Source: Paenibacillus_AR mesotrionivorans (GTDB taxonomy: Bacteria; Bacillota; Bacilli; Paenibacillales; NBRC-103111). Taken from it: a stretch of DNA of 64,000 nucleotides. Location of the stretch: assembly GCF_046098205.1 (NCBI RefSeq), contig NZ_JBJURJ010000017.1:124001-188000 (forward strand), read 5' to 3'. Each line of letters begins with the position of its first letter. Positions within the stretch are counted from its first letter, which is position 1. A program made the position numbers and the translations under genes. Below, in pieces: positions 34,950-43,899 of this stretch. The notes under the pieces were generated by a model, which made no database searches, had not been told where the DNA came from, and saw only the letters and a list, made by a program, of their open reading frames with translations.

Positions 34950-37900
34950 CTATATCTGCACTTGGCGGCGTACAGCAAGTCCGTAAGAGTGCGATGTGGC
35001 GTCGATTCCGACAGAATGGCTTTCCGTGCGGAGAAGCAGGGTGCCGTCCGATTCCTTTTGTACCAGCAGCTTCCGCCGCCCCTTCTCTTTGGGATACAGG
35101 ACCGTCAAAAAACCTGCCTCCGCGTTGGCCACTGCCCGGATATAATCCATCATGGATACACGGTCTGCCTGGTCACCAAAAAAAGGTGTAGCGCGACCTT
35201 GCTCCAGACAGAGGGATTCCAGAGGAGACAGGAACACAGTCTCCAGATCCACTCCATATCTCCCTTGCGAGTAGACCTGGCTGCCTTCAATAACCGATTG
35301 CCCGGAGGCAACAGGAAGACTGAACAGCACCCGGCCAGAAAAATCCCACACCGTATCGCGGATGATGTACAGGTCAGGCTCCTTCAGCCACAGGATATGG
35401 CGGATATGCCGCCCTGCCCCTTCGGGATTGGCTATTTCGATGGTGATGCTCTCCGCATCTCCGCAAAGCACCGTTCCCAGCACTCTGCTCATCCGCGGCA
35501 CATCCACCCAGCCCCGCTCCAGACTGTAGGTGCCTGCCGACAAATTGATGGCACCTTCCACAGGCTTGGGAATCACCGTTTGTGTGGTGGCAAACTGCAT
35601 GCAGGCATGGGAGTATGAAGAGATATGCCATTGGGTGCTGCTGTCAAAATAGCCTTCAATTCCGGAATCCATTACCAAAGGCACAGAATCTTTGTAGAGG
35701 ATAAAAGAACCCTGGTCCAAGTGGCCGTGGCCCACCGGCTGCGGACTGGACATCACGGCGAAGTAGCTTTCCCTGCCGGTGCCGTAACCCTTGCGGAATA
35801 CATGGATTCCGGCATCGGGAAAGGCGGTGGTGGAGCCGAGAATCAATGCTCCTGTTGGCTTGTAGGTATCCCCTTGTCCCAGGATATTCTCCAAGGCGAC
35901 GCTCTCCCCCCACAGCCGCTTGAAGGGTTTGCCTGCCGCCGCCCAGGTATGGTACATAAGATCAGCCAATTGGACGTCGGTTTTGGCCACATCCGCCAGA
36001 TAGGCGGCAAAAAAGCCAAATTCCCCGCCGCCGCCCAAAGCATGGTCGCCGAAAGGCGGTGTGCCGATCCGGCCGTCAAAGTAGCGGTATCCCGGAGTCT
36101 GCACCGAGGCGCTGTATCCGAACATCCGCAGCAGAGGCGTATCAGCGAACCAATTTTCCCCCAGCACATGATTCGCTGCCTTGGCATATCCGGCAAAACG
36201 CTCCAGTGCCGCATGATGGTAACGGATGGATTCCGGCCAGGAGGAATCCGGGTTCACATTCAGCATCAGCTGTGCCTTCAGAATACAATGGGCATTATGG
36301 AGCCAGGTGTGCCGATTGGGAAAGTCCGTCAGTGCCATCATCATAAAGCCGGTTCCCGCACACATATCCGTCTGCCAGTTGCTGCAGCCCTCTTGGGCTT
36401 CATAAGGCGTCCATTCCGTACGGTCACGCATATCCAGCATGTACCGGAGTAAATAATCGGTCATGCGGTAGAAGCGCTCTTTTTCCTCCCGGGAAAATAC
36501 ACCCGCGCCGCGGATAAAGGAATAGCTGACCGCCGCCGCCGACAGCATCCTTCCCCCTTGGACCGCGCCATAGCTGTCATTGCCCTCGGGACGCAAATTG
36601 GTGGCCAGCCAATGCTCCGCCCCTTGGCAGAAATCATTGAACATAAACAGCAGCTGGTCCTTCACCTTGCGGGCATAAATCAGTTCGCCCGTCATGGCAT
36701 ACTGGATGGCGTCGCACTGCATGGGCAGGAGGAACCGCCCGCCGGGAATGGAGGATTTGCGGTTGAAGCTGTATTCAAATTGGCCAACGGGCTGGCCCGC
36801 TGCATCCAGAAATGTCAGAACCGCCTTCAAGCCGGATTTCAGCTTGCCGTCCAGCTTGGCCTGGAAGGTTAAGGTGTACGCTCCTCCCTCCGCAACAGGG
36901 ACAGTCCGGGTACAGGTCCATGCCCCCTCATCATGGCCGGTGGGGTTGCAAATGTACAAGGAGTGTCTGGTTGTCCCCTCCTGATACCGGGTTTGCACCT
37001 GGGAGGAAAGGTTAGCCGTTTCCGGCCGGCTCCGGTCTCCCCCTCCACAGAAAGGATATTCATCCTCCCATTTCAGGACGGGACTGCCCTTGCGCGCTTC
37101 AGGCCGCCAATGGAGCGGGCCTTCTCCGCCGCCTTCGTCGAAGCTTCCGTTGGGAATGGGGAGACTGCCCCCGCTGGCGGACAGGATTTCCAGGTTGTCA
37201 ATCCACACATGGCCAAGCCCCTCCTGCTCATTCTCCTCCGCCGGCAGCACGAAGGAAACGGAGACCGAAGCCGCCTGCTCCGGTGCTTTGAAGTTGGCAA
37301 TTTTGTCCGTTGAGCTCCATAGGTAAAAATGGCGGTTCAGCTCCGCATAATCATGGCGGCTGTTCATAATCAGGGAGGTCGCCCGCCGGATCTCCTCTTC
37401 GCTGTATTGAGCGGCAATGGCGGCGATTTTGTTGTACTGCTCCCGGACCAACGGATCCGTAGCAATGGTCGCCTTCACCCGCTCCAAGCCTTCCCTGGAC
37501 AGATAAAGAGAAGCCTCCGGGTCCACATCCGTGCGCAGCACCCGGGAATGACGAAGCTCCAGCAAGGCATTGAAGGAGGCCACCGCTGCTAAGGCAATAT
37601 CTTCGCCGTTGTCCGCGTTGTCTTTCTTTAGGGAAGCCTCCAGCACCAGGCTGGTAGCCTTCAGTTTTTGAATAGCATCTTGGCTGTAACAGCCTGGTTC
37701 CCTTCCGGGTTTAGCCGTGTTCAGCAGCTCCCTGCTTTTATCCAACGCAAGGGCTGCCCTCTCCTTCAGCTTCTCTATCCCGCCTCTCCGCATATCCTGG
37801 CCTTCAAACCAGCTCAGTGCTTGCTCCAGACCATAATGGGAATATACCTTCCCTTTCTCCAGGAAAGGCGGAACCATGGTGAAACGCTCTGCGGCGAACA

Positions 37901-38126
37901 ACACCGCTTCGTCTTCCCGGGGCCGGTAAAATTCCCGGTTGCGGATGAAAGGAACCTCCTTGCCTGCCAAGGCCTCTTCCGCCAATTGAACCATATCCAA
38001 CAGCGCCACTTTGGCTCCTTCGGTATAATAACGGCCCTCCCTGTCCAGCAGGCTGCGGGCCTTCTCTATCCATGCTTGTAGCTGATCTGCGTGTGCCGAT
38101 TTATTCGTCATATCCGGTTGGCCCAT
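34950..38126 (-). CDS. Large heparinase II/III-family protein with inserted binding domain
   Basis: A 1058-residue protein (start uncertain: ATG 38126, or ATG 38111 five codons in). Residues 1-270 are helical. About 270-450 form a carbohydrate-binding-like beta insert (HVWIDNLEILSASGG, AYTLTFQAKLDGKLKSG). An alpha-toroid follows (RMLSAAAVSYSFIRGAGVFS; CSNWQTDMCAG; ESIRYHHAALERFAGYAKA). The heparinase II/III beta-sheet domain has HGHLDQGSFILYKDSVPLVM near 800-820 and SYSHACMQFATTQTV near 840. No signal peptide is seen. It is divergent from the GH88 gene, whose substrates are the unsaturated uronides lyases produce. It is not a close copy of the 1169-residue protein. Confidence 0.85.
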   Translation of the reverse strand: MGQPDMTNKSAHADQLQAWIEKARSLLDREGRYYTEGAKVALLDMVQLAEEALAGKEVPFIRNREFYRPREDEAVLFAAERFTMVPPFLEKGKVYSHYGLEQALSWFEGQDMRRGGIEKLKERAALALDKSRELLNTAKPGREPGCYSQDAIQKLKATSLVLEASLKKDNADNGEDIALAAVASFNALLELRHSRVLRTDVDPEASLYLSREGLERVKATIATDPLVREQYNKIAAIAAQYSEEEIRRATSLIMNSRHDYAELNRHFYLWSSTDKIANFKAPEQAASVSVSFVLPAEENEQEGLGHVWIDNLEILSASGGSLPIPNGSFDEGGGEGPLHWRPEARKGSPVLKWEDEYPFCGGGDRSRPETANLSSQVQTRYQEGTTRHSLYICNPTGHDEGAWTCTRTVPVAEGGAYTLTFQAKLDGKLKSGLKAVLTFLDAAGQPVGQFEYSFNRKSSIPGGRFLLPMQCDAIQYAMTGELIYARKVKDQLLFMFNDFCQGAEHWLATNLRPEGNDSYGAVQGGRMLSAAAVSYSFIRGAGVFSREEKERFYRMTDYLLRYMLDMRDRTEWTPYEAQEGCSNWQTDMCAGTGFMMMALTDFPNRHTWLHNAHCILKAQLMLNVNPDSSWPESIRYHHAALERFAGYAKAANHVLGENWFADTPLLRMFGYSASVQTPGYRYFDGRIGTPPFGDHALGGGGEFGFFAAYLADVAKTDVQLADLMYHTWAAAGKPFKRLWGESVALENILGQGDTYKPTGALILGSTTAFPDAGIHVFRKGYGTGRESYFAVMSSPQPVGHGHLDQGSFILYKDSVPLVMDSGIEGYFDSSTQWHISSYSHACMQFATTQTVIPKPVEGAINLSAGTYSLERGWVDVPRMSRVLGTVLCGDAESITIEIANPEGAGRHIRHILWLKEPDLYIIRDTVWDFSGRVLFSLPVASGQSVIEGSQVYSQGRYGVDLETVFLSPLESLCLEQGRATPFFGDQADRVSMMDYIRAVANAEAGFLTVLYPKEKGRRKLLVQKESDGTLLLRTESHSVGIDATSHSYGLAVRRQVQI

Positions 38127-38408
38127 CCTTCCATTACTTCTTGCCGGTACTGATAGACCGGCGGTTTGTTCAGCCAGTGTATACCGGAAACCACGGAAGT
38201 GATAGGCATGTTTTCTGATGATCCCCCCGATTTTTAATCACCCTGAAAAAATGGACCGATCATGACATTTTCCCCCTTTTTACGGCGGGCCTACGTCCAC
38301 TATCTTAAAAAAGAACGGTTTTCTCTGCAAAAACCTCATTCCAAGCGGCGCCTCCGTACACTAAAATGAGGGCAAACACGTAAATATAGAGAAGGTAGGG
38401 TGCATACC
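38127..38408. promoter_or_regulatory. Divergent promoter region between heparinase-like and GH88 genes
   Basis: A 282-bp AT-rich gap that must hold promoters in both directions. Toward GH88, two A-rich boxes (AAAAAAGAACG then AAAAACCTCAT, about 22 bp apart) precede a TAAAAT near 38361; these are only loosely like the sites at 34.8 kb. No gene is seen in it. Confidence 0.35.
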
Positions 38409-39560
38409 ATGCTGCAGAAGCAGGATCAACAATGGGTGGAGAGTGTCATTCAGAAGTTTGCAACCAAGCTGGATTGGGTCAGTGAAAAGTCGAAATTTAA
38501 AATCCCCTATATGTCCGTTAACGGAACCCACGATGACAGGGCCGCGGAGAATCCCAGCGGGTCTGAGGCGGATGGCATCTGCTGGTGGACCAACGGCTTC
38601 TGGGGCGGGCTGATGTGGCTCATGCATCATGAAACGGGCAATGGCAAATATGCGGAAACCGCTGCGATATCGGAAGGGTATCTGGACCGGGCTTTCCAGG
38701 AATTCTACGGGCTGCACCATGACGTAGGTTTTATGTGGCTGCCCACCAGCGTAGCCAATTACCGGGTTACCGGAAATCCCGATTCCCGCAAACGGGCGCT
38801 GCATGCCGCCAACCTGCTGGCAGGACGGTTCAACCTGGCGGGCCGCTTCATCCGTGCGTGGAATGATCTTGACGAGGGGGATACCCGGGGCTGGGCAATT
38901 ATCGACTGTATGTTCAATATCCCTCTCTTGTATTGGGCCACGGAGGAAACCGGGGACCCGCGGTACAAGCAGATTGCCATGGCCCATGCGGACACGGCTA
39001 TGACCGCTTTTGTGCGGCCGGACGGATCGGTGAACCATATTGTGGAATTTGATCCGTTCCAGGGCGGTGTGGTGCGGACTTATGGGGGACAAGGCTATGG
39101 GGAGGGCTCCTCATGGACCCGGGGTCAAACCTGGGCACTGTATGGCTTCATGATGAGCTACAAGCACACGGGGAAAGACGACTATCTGCAAACCGCCAAA
39201 CGGGTGGCCCATTATTTCATGGCTAATATTCCGGAGAACGGGGTCATTCCGGTTGACTTCCGGCAGCCTGCGGAGCCGGTGCTGGAGGACGATACCGCAG
39301 CGGCTATTGCGGCCTGTGGACTTATCGAGATTGCAAAGGCTGTGCCTGAGGCGGAGCAGGCGATGTATTTGAACGCCGCGATGAAGATGCTTCGTGCGCT
39401 GGAGCCCCGGTGTGACTGGACCGAGGAAAATGACAGCATCATGCTGCGCGGCTCGGAGGCGTATTTCCGGACCCGGCATCACCATCCGATTATCTACGGG
39501 GACTATTATTTTCTGGAGGCCCTGCTCAAGCTGAAGGGCAATGAATTATACCTGTGGTGA
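38409..39560 (+). CDS. GH88 unsaturated glucuronyl hydrolase
   Basis: A 383-residue (alpha/alpha)6-barrel enzyme. ATG 38409 is preferred over an in-frame GTG at 38400 because GAAGGTAGGG is better spaced. Diagnostic GH88 segments are present in order: WWTNGFWGGLMWLM near 60, HHDVGFMWLPTS near 108 with the first catalytic Asp, FIRAWNDLDEGDTRGWAIID near 150-170 ending in the second Asp, and GSSWTRGQTWALYGF near 236. The enzyme hydrates the 4,5-unsaturated uronic acid left by polysaccharide lyases and releases it. It is cytoplasmic, and divergent from a heparinase-like gene, which explains the pairing. Confidence 0.93.
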   Translation: MLQKQDQQWVESVIQKFATKLDWVSEKSKFKIPYMSVNGTHDDRAAENPSGSEADGICWWTNGFWGGLMWLMHHETGNGKYAETAAISEGYLDRAFQEFYGLHHDVGFMWLPTSVANYRVTGNPDSRKRALHAANLLAGRFNLAGRFIRAWNDLDEGDTRGWAIIDCMFNIPLLYWATEETGDPRYKQIAMAHADTAMTAFVRPDGSVNHIVEFDPFQGGVVRTYGGQGYGEGSSWTRGQTWALYGFMMSYKHTGKDDYLQTAKRVAHYFMANIPENGVIPVDFRQPAEPVLEDDTAAAIAACGLIEIAKAVPEAEQAMYLNAAMKMLRALEPRCDWTEENDSIMLRGSEAYFRTRHHHPIIYGDYYFLEALLKLKGNELYLW

Positions 39561-39659
39561 GCAGCTTATAAGCTGAAGTTTCGTTATCTTGCTGTTACAA
39601 CCCCCAAATCCGCCAAACCAGCCTCATCCGGGTTATACTGGGTGTGGAGGTGATCGGGT

Positions 39660-40238
39660 TTGGGGGATTTCTATTTACCAGACGAAAAATGGCGGGCCAT
39701 TCTGAACAATGACGCCGCATTTGACGGGCAGTTTGTATACGGCGTCAGCTCAACGGGCATTTTTTGCCGGCCTTCCTGTAAATCCAGGCCGCCCAAAAAA
39801 GAAAACACTCACATTTTTGCTACTTCCCGGGAAGCATTGGACGCCCGTTACCGGCCATGTAAACGGTGCAAGCCCACAGGAGAACGGATGCCGGATGAGG
39901 AATGGATTTCCTTGGTGACAGGATATATCCGCCGGCATTACGCCGCCCCCCTTCACCTGCAAACTTTGGCGGACATCTCCCACAGCAGCCCGTTTCACCT
40001 GCACCGGACCTTCAAACGGATCACAGGTCAAACACCGGCGGCATATGTCCAGCAGATCCGCATCGAACAAGCCGCAGCGGAGCTGCTTGCCACGGACAAG
40101 CCGGTTTCGGTTATTGGCACGGATGTGGGATTAGCCAATACCCCTTATTTCATTACTTTGTTCAAAAGCCAAATAGGCTGTACCCCGGCGCAATACCGGA
40201 AGCAGCATACAGGTGCAGATAAAGGAGAGTTGGAATGA
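39660..40238 (+). CDS. adaA: AdaA: methylphosphotriester-DNA methyltransferase and AraC-type activator
   Basis: A 192-residue protein with a TTG start (39660) behind GGAGG. The Ada zinc domain is at 1-75: the ligands are CRPSC (near 36-40) and CKRC (near 67-70), the first cysteine being the methyl acceptor in homologues. An AraC double helix-turn-helix follows (LHLQTLADISHSSPFHLHRT; VSVIGTDVGLANTPYFITLF). In Bacillus, methylated AdaA activates the ada operon. The stop overlaps the start of the next gene, which encodes the O6-methylguanine methyltransferase partner, so the operon order is as in B. subtilis. Confidence 0.92.
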   Translation: MGDFYLPDEKWRAILNNDAAFDGQFVYGVSSTGIFCRPSCKSRPPKKENTHIFATSREALDARYRPCKRCKPTGERMPDEEWISLVTGYIRRHYAAPLHLQTLADISHSSPFHLHRTFKRITGQTPAAYVQQIRIEQAAAELLATDKPVSVIGTDVGLANTPYFITLFKSQIGCTPAQYRKQHTGADKGELE

Positions 40239-40771
40239 GAAGAAACCTAAAAGGAACGCCTGTCTATTGGACGAGGTTTGCGTATGGGCCATGGCGCCTG
40301 CACGTGGCGGCGACAGAGCAAGGGCTTTGTTACGTGGGTTCAGCTGACCGCTCCTATGAGGAGCTGGAGGATTGGGCATGCAGGCGGCTTCAAGGCTGCC
40401 GCTTAACAGAAGATGCCGGCAAGCTGGCGCCCTATACTGGGCAGCTTACCGGCTATCTGCAGGGAGAACGGCAGGACTTCACCGTTCCGCTGGATTTGTA
40501 CGGCACCCCATTCCAGCTTGCGGTGTGGGATGCCCTGAACAGCATACCTTACGGGCAGACGGTAACCTATTCGGACATTGCCCACCGGTTGGATAAACCC
40601 CAGGCGTCCCGGGCCGTAGGTGCCGCCATCGGGGCCAACCCGGTTCTGATCACCGTGCCCTGCCACCGTGTAGTGGGCAAACAAGGCGCCTTAACCGGCT
40701 ACCGTGGCGGCTTATCCATGAAAACCGGGCTTTTGGAGCTGGAGCGCCGCGGACTTCTTTCGCCGGTTTGA
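40235..40771 (+). CDS. adaB: AdaB: methylated-DNA-protein cysteine methyltransferase
   Basis: A 178-residue suicide methyltransferase that repairs O6-methylguanine. The active site PCHRVVG is near residue 148, preceded by the helix-turn-helix with the arginine finger region (VTYSDIAHRLDKPQASRAVGAA) and followed by GYRGGLSMKTGLLELE. Length is typical. It overlaps adaA by the ATGA junction, implying coupled translation. It ends 10 bp before the convergent CarD-type gene. GGAGAG in the end of adaA serves as ribosome site. Confidence 0.93.
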   Translation: MRRNLKGTPVYWTRFAYGPWRLHVAATEQGLCYVGSADRSYEELEDWACRRLQGCRLTEDAGKLAPYTGQLTGYLQGERQDFTVPLDLYGTPFQLAVWDALNSIPYGQTVTYSDIAHRLDKPQASRAVGAAIGANPVLITVPCHRVVGKQGALTGYRGGLSMKTGLLELERRGLLSPV

Positions 40772-40781
40772 CAGTGGCTGG

Positions 40782-41306
40782 TTAGCTATTTGCCTTTTGG
40801 GCCATAAGCTCATCCAGCGCCTCTTCAATGATCTGTTTCACATCATCCACCGTCAACCCCAGGGCTACGGAAAATTCGTTATACAGCAGGTCCTCGGCAC
40901 GCTTCAAATATTTCAAGTCCGTTTCATTCAGCTTCCGTTTGCTCAGGATAACCTCGCAGTTCCGCATGCAGATGGATTTGATGAGCTTCATAAGCGTTTC
41001 ACAGGTATAATCCTGCAGGGAGGATTCATAGGCATTGGCCAGCCATTTGGTGTTGCATGCGCTATAATCCTCCTCCTGCAGCTCCGGAAAATGCTCAAGC
41101 AGATGCTGGGCATCTGCGGAGGAAATCACCGTCCGCATCAGCACCTTGGTATCCACAGGAGTATAGATGGTTTCCGTACTGTGCAACGGAGACAGGGTGT
41201 AATAAGATCTGGGATTTTCCCCTGCGGAGAATCCGGGGATTCCCACCTCTTTCACTTCACAAACCCCGCTATTGCCGTAAATGACAAACTCACCTGCCTG
41301 GAACAT
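40782..41306 (-). CDS. CarD/CdnL-type transcriptional regulator
   Basis: A 174-residue protein from ATG 41306, chosen because AGGAGG lies 8 bases upstream. The N-terminal Tudor-like RNA polymerase interaction domain is FQAGEFVIYGNSGVCEVKEV with YYTLSPL and IYTPVDT, as in CarD/CdnL. The C-terminal half is an all-helical DNA-binding domain (YESSLQDYTCETLMKLIKS; YLKRAEDLLYNEFSVALG). CarD proteins bind the RNA polymerase beta subunit and stabilise open promoter complexes. Monocistronic, with TTGACA at 41383-41378 upstream on its strand. Confidence 0.9.
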   Translation of the reverse strand: MFQAGEFVIYGNSGVCEVKEVGIPGFSAGENPRSYYTLSPLHSTETIYTPVDTKVLMRTVISSADAQHLLEHFPELQEEDYSACNTKWLANAYESSLQDYTCETLMKLIKSICMRNCEVILSKRKLNETDLKYLKRAEDLLYNEFSVALGLTVDDVKQIIEEALDELMAQKANS

Positions 41307-41467
41307 TCGATATCCTCCTATTCCTGGAATATGAAAGCTTGCTGACTTACCCGCATAAACTAATTGTACCATACATGTGTCAAGTCTTTTTTACTCTCCG
41401 TTACTAAATATACCATATATTAACTTATTTTTTTGATTAAATGCTTCTTATTCTCCCTAAAAGTCTC

Positions 41468-41707
41468 TTATTCCTGCGGGGAACGCTCTGTTGTCTCCTT
41501 TGGCTTCGAGGCTTGTTTTTTCAAGAAAAGCCTGGTTATGGTCAGAATAAATAAAACGGCAAACCCTTTTTGCACCCACAGGTTAAGCTTAGCCCATTCG
41601 GGCATATCCTCCTGCCAGCTCAGATTGCGAAGCTGGATCAGTCCAAACAGAAGAAACAGGACAACCAGCACCAGCAATATATCCACAATTCTGCGCGCCA
41701 TTTTCAT
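41468..41707 (-). CDS. Small two-helix membrane protein, unknown function
   Basis: A 79-residue protein if started at ATG 41707 (GGTGG upstream), or 85 from 41725. Two hydrophobic segments (IVDILLVLVVLFLLFGLIQL and KGFAVLFILTITRLFL) flank a short charged loop with WQEDMPEWAKLN; the tail is polar (KPKETTERS). No known family is recognised. It stands alone between the CarD-type gene and the divergent TetR group. Confidence 0.6.
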   Translation of the reverse strand: MKMARRIVDILLVLVVLFLLFGLIQLRNLSWQEDMPEWAKLNLWVQKGFAVLFILTITRLFLKKQASKPKETTERSPQE

Positions 41708-41885
41708 AAGTCCACCACTATTCATGCGTTATTGGCCTGCTCACATTCCTTCGCGAATACTGGAAGCTTCTTCTATTCTAGTTCATTTTCCCTGCGTTGA
41801 ATATAAAGGATGTTCCCATTGACAATTTCATACATCAGGTTTATGGTTGAATTATTATTCAATCAATAAAAAGGAGGTTTCCCCT

Positions 41886-42488
41886 ATCCCCCGCACACAG
41901 GACCAAAACCGCCAAATTAAAGAGGCAACCCAAGATAAAATTCTGGATGCCGCCTTGCTGCTCTTCGCTCATAACGGTCTGGCGGCAACCAATATTGCTG
42001 GTATCGCCAAGGAGGCAGGAATCAGCACCGGGCTTTTGTACCATTATTTTGCGTCCAAGGAAGTTCTTTTTTATGAGCTGGTTAAACGTGCGGTCAGCTT
42101 TTCCGGTGAAGCCATGTCGCGTTACAGGGGCAATCCAGGAACAGCCAAGGAACGGCTCCAGCTTATCTCCCGTTCCCTGACGGATATTCTGCAGCGCGGC
42201 ACCAAAACCGCCCAGTATTTCACCTTGATGCTGCAAGCCGGATTGGTGCGGGACGGGAGCATGTCCCCCCATTTGACCAACTCCACTCTCCCCTTCAAAA
42301 TTTTAGCCGGGTTGATTGAAGAGGGGCAGCAGGAGGGTACCTTCAAGCAGGGCGATCCCATGCAGCTGGCTATTCTATATTGGGCTTCGCTTCAAGGCCT
42401 TTGTGCGTTCCGGCTGACCATGAGGGAATTTTTCCAGTGTCCCGGCCCGGAACTTCTGGATGGGGTACTGCTGAAGGAAGAAGCTTGA
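41886..42488 (+). CDS. TetR-family regulator, probable ATC start codon
   Basis: The TetR helix-turn-helix is clear: KILDAALLLFAHNGLAATNI followed by AGIAKEAGISTGLLYHYFAS. A consensus AAAAAGGAGG at 41868-41877 is followed, at the ideal distance, by ATC at 41886, giving (M)PRTQDQNRQIKEATQ, a normal TetR beginning of 200 residues. No ATG, GTG or TTG lies in frame between that ribosome site and the DNA-binding domain. The only canonical alternative is TTG 41847, upstream of the ribosome site and itself poorly served. The gene is followed after 32 bp by a condensation-like gene and then a permease, its likely targets. Confidence 0.88.
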   Translation: MPRTQDQNRQIKEATQDKILDAALLLFAHNGLAATNIAGIAKEAGISTGLLYHYFASKEVLFYELVKRAVSFSGEAMSRYRGNPGTAKERLQLISRSLTDILQRGTKTAQYFTLMLQAGLVRDGSMSPHLTNSTLPFKILAGLIEEGQQEGTFKQGDPMQLAILYWASLQGLCAFRLTMREFFQCPGPELLDGVLLKEEA

Positions 42489-42520
42489 TAAGACTATTTT
42501 ATGAGAGAGGCGGAGTCAAA

Positions 42521-43822
42521 ATGAATATACTTTCAGGAGCCGCAACAGGTCAGGATTGGGCCAATCAGATTGCCCACATCCAGGATTCCAATTCATTGCT
42601 TCATATTATTGCAGAGTTTGAGTCTGCACTGGATGACAACATATTGAGGCAGGCGGTGCTGCAATCCCTTCAAGCAGAGCCCGTCCTAGCCTGCCGCTTC
42701 GATGACACCCAAGCTCCGCCTTGCTGGATGCCCATACAGCTGCACAAACCGGAAGATTGGCTCCGAATAAGCTCAACGGATTCTGCTGAAAACAGTATCC
42801 GTCATTTTATTGAAGAGCTTCCTCTTGAAGAAGGACGGCAGCTGCTGGTCCAACTGATCCACAGTCCCACAGCCGATGCGCTTTGCATCAAGCTGGACCA
42901 TGCCTGCTGTGACGGCGGAGGCGCGAAGGCGTATCTGCAGCTTCTCTGCGGCATCTACAACGGGTTATATCTGGAGCAGACCGGATCGGGTGGGCAAGGT
43001 CTTGAGAAAGGCATAACCTCCCGATTTCCGGAACGCTCCTCCAAGCAGGTTTATGAAGCCGCCGGCATCCAGGATATTCGTCAGGCTTACAAGCCGAAGA
43101 AGGACATGCCGCTTCCCTCTGTCACTATTCCCTTCCAGGAGGGAACCTCCGGTCAAGCCCGTTATACTATTATTCGTGTGCCGTTTGCCGACTTGCGTCC
43201 TCGGGAAGAAGGTTTCACCATCAACGATATGCTACTCGCGGCTTTAACCCGTGTTTTGGCAGGGCTGGAGCATGGTTCATCGGATCATAACGAGGACATC
43301 CGCCAAACCGCCGTTAATCTGACTATTGACTTACGGAGATATTTTCCCTCCGGTCAGCAGCCCGGGGTATGCAACCTGTCCGGGATGGAAAAGCTGGCTG
43401 TGCCTATCCCTCCGGACGAAGAATTTGGACAAACTGTCAAGCGGGTTCATGAGACGATGGCGGCTGTTAAGGGATGCAGTCCGGGTCTGCACAGCGCCGT
43501 CTCCATGGATTTCCTGGCCAGGCTTCCTTATCCGCAGGCGCAAGCCATGCTCCTGCAGGCTAGCTCCCGGGTAAAAGCAGCCGGACAATCCGCCCCCATT
43601 TTCTCCAATTTAGGCTGGATTGTGTCTGATAAGCTTCAATTCGGGGAAGCCTCTGCTAGACGTATATATGCCGTCACCCCTGCCATGCATGCACCGGCTT
43701 TTATGCTGGGGGCCAGCTCCTACGGAGAAGAGCTAACACTTGCCGCCTCTTATTTCGAACAGGAGCGCAGCCGGGAAGCGGTTCGTTTACTGCTGGAAGC
43801 CATCGCTGACCAATTGATATAA
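42521..43822 (+). CDS. Free-standing condensation-domain-like acyltransferase
   Basis: A 433-residue protein from ATG 42521 (GGCGGAG upstream). Near residue 125-133 is DHACCDGGGAKAYL, a version of the HHxxxDG catalytic motif of NRPS condensation domains, PapA-type and alcohol acetyltransferase-like enzymes, with His and Asp kept and the first His replaced by Asp. Later EGFTINDMLLAALTRVLAG matches the family's second half, and NLTIDLRRYFP resembles the R-containing bridge. There is no carrier or adenylation domain nearby. It lies between a TetR and an amino acid permease gene. The reaction, presumably an N- or O-acylation, is unknown. Confidence 0.75.
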   Translation: MNILSGAATGQDWANQIAHIQDSNSLLHIIAEFESALDDNILRQAVLQSLQAEPVLACRFDDTQAPPCWMPIQLHKPEDWLRISSTDSAENSIRHFIEELPLEEGRQLLVQLIHSPTADALCIKLDHACCDGGGAKAYLQLLCGIYNGLYLEQTGSGGQGLEKGITSRFPERSSKQVYEAAGIQDIRQAYKPKKDMPLPSVTIPFQEGTSGQARYTIIRVPFADLRPREEGFTINDMLLAALTRVLAGLEHGSSDHNEDIRQTAVNLTIDLRRYFPSGQQPGVCNLSGMEKLAVPIPPDEEFGQTVKRVHETMAAVKGCSPGLHSAVSMDFLARLPYPQAQAMLLQASSRVKAAGQSAPIFSNLGWIVSDKLQFGEASARRIYAVTPAMHAPAFMLGASSYGEELTLAASYFEQERSREAVRLLLEAIADQLI

Positions 43823-43899
43823 AAGGATTGTCCAAATCTGACATTCAAGGTAAACTAGACAAGTCTGTATTTTGGAAACAATCAGGGGGCTTGTCAATC

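Noticed and set aside
39560..39660. Classical Ada-box upstream of adaA
   Set aside because: I could not find a convincing known Ada recognition sequence; only a TATACT-type -10 near 39634 is visible.
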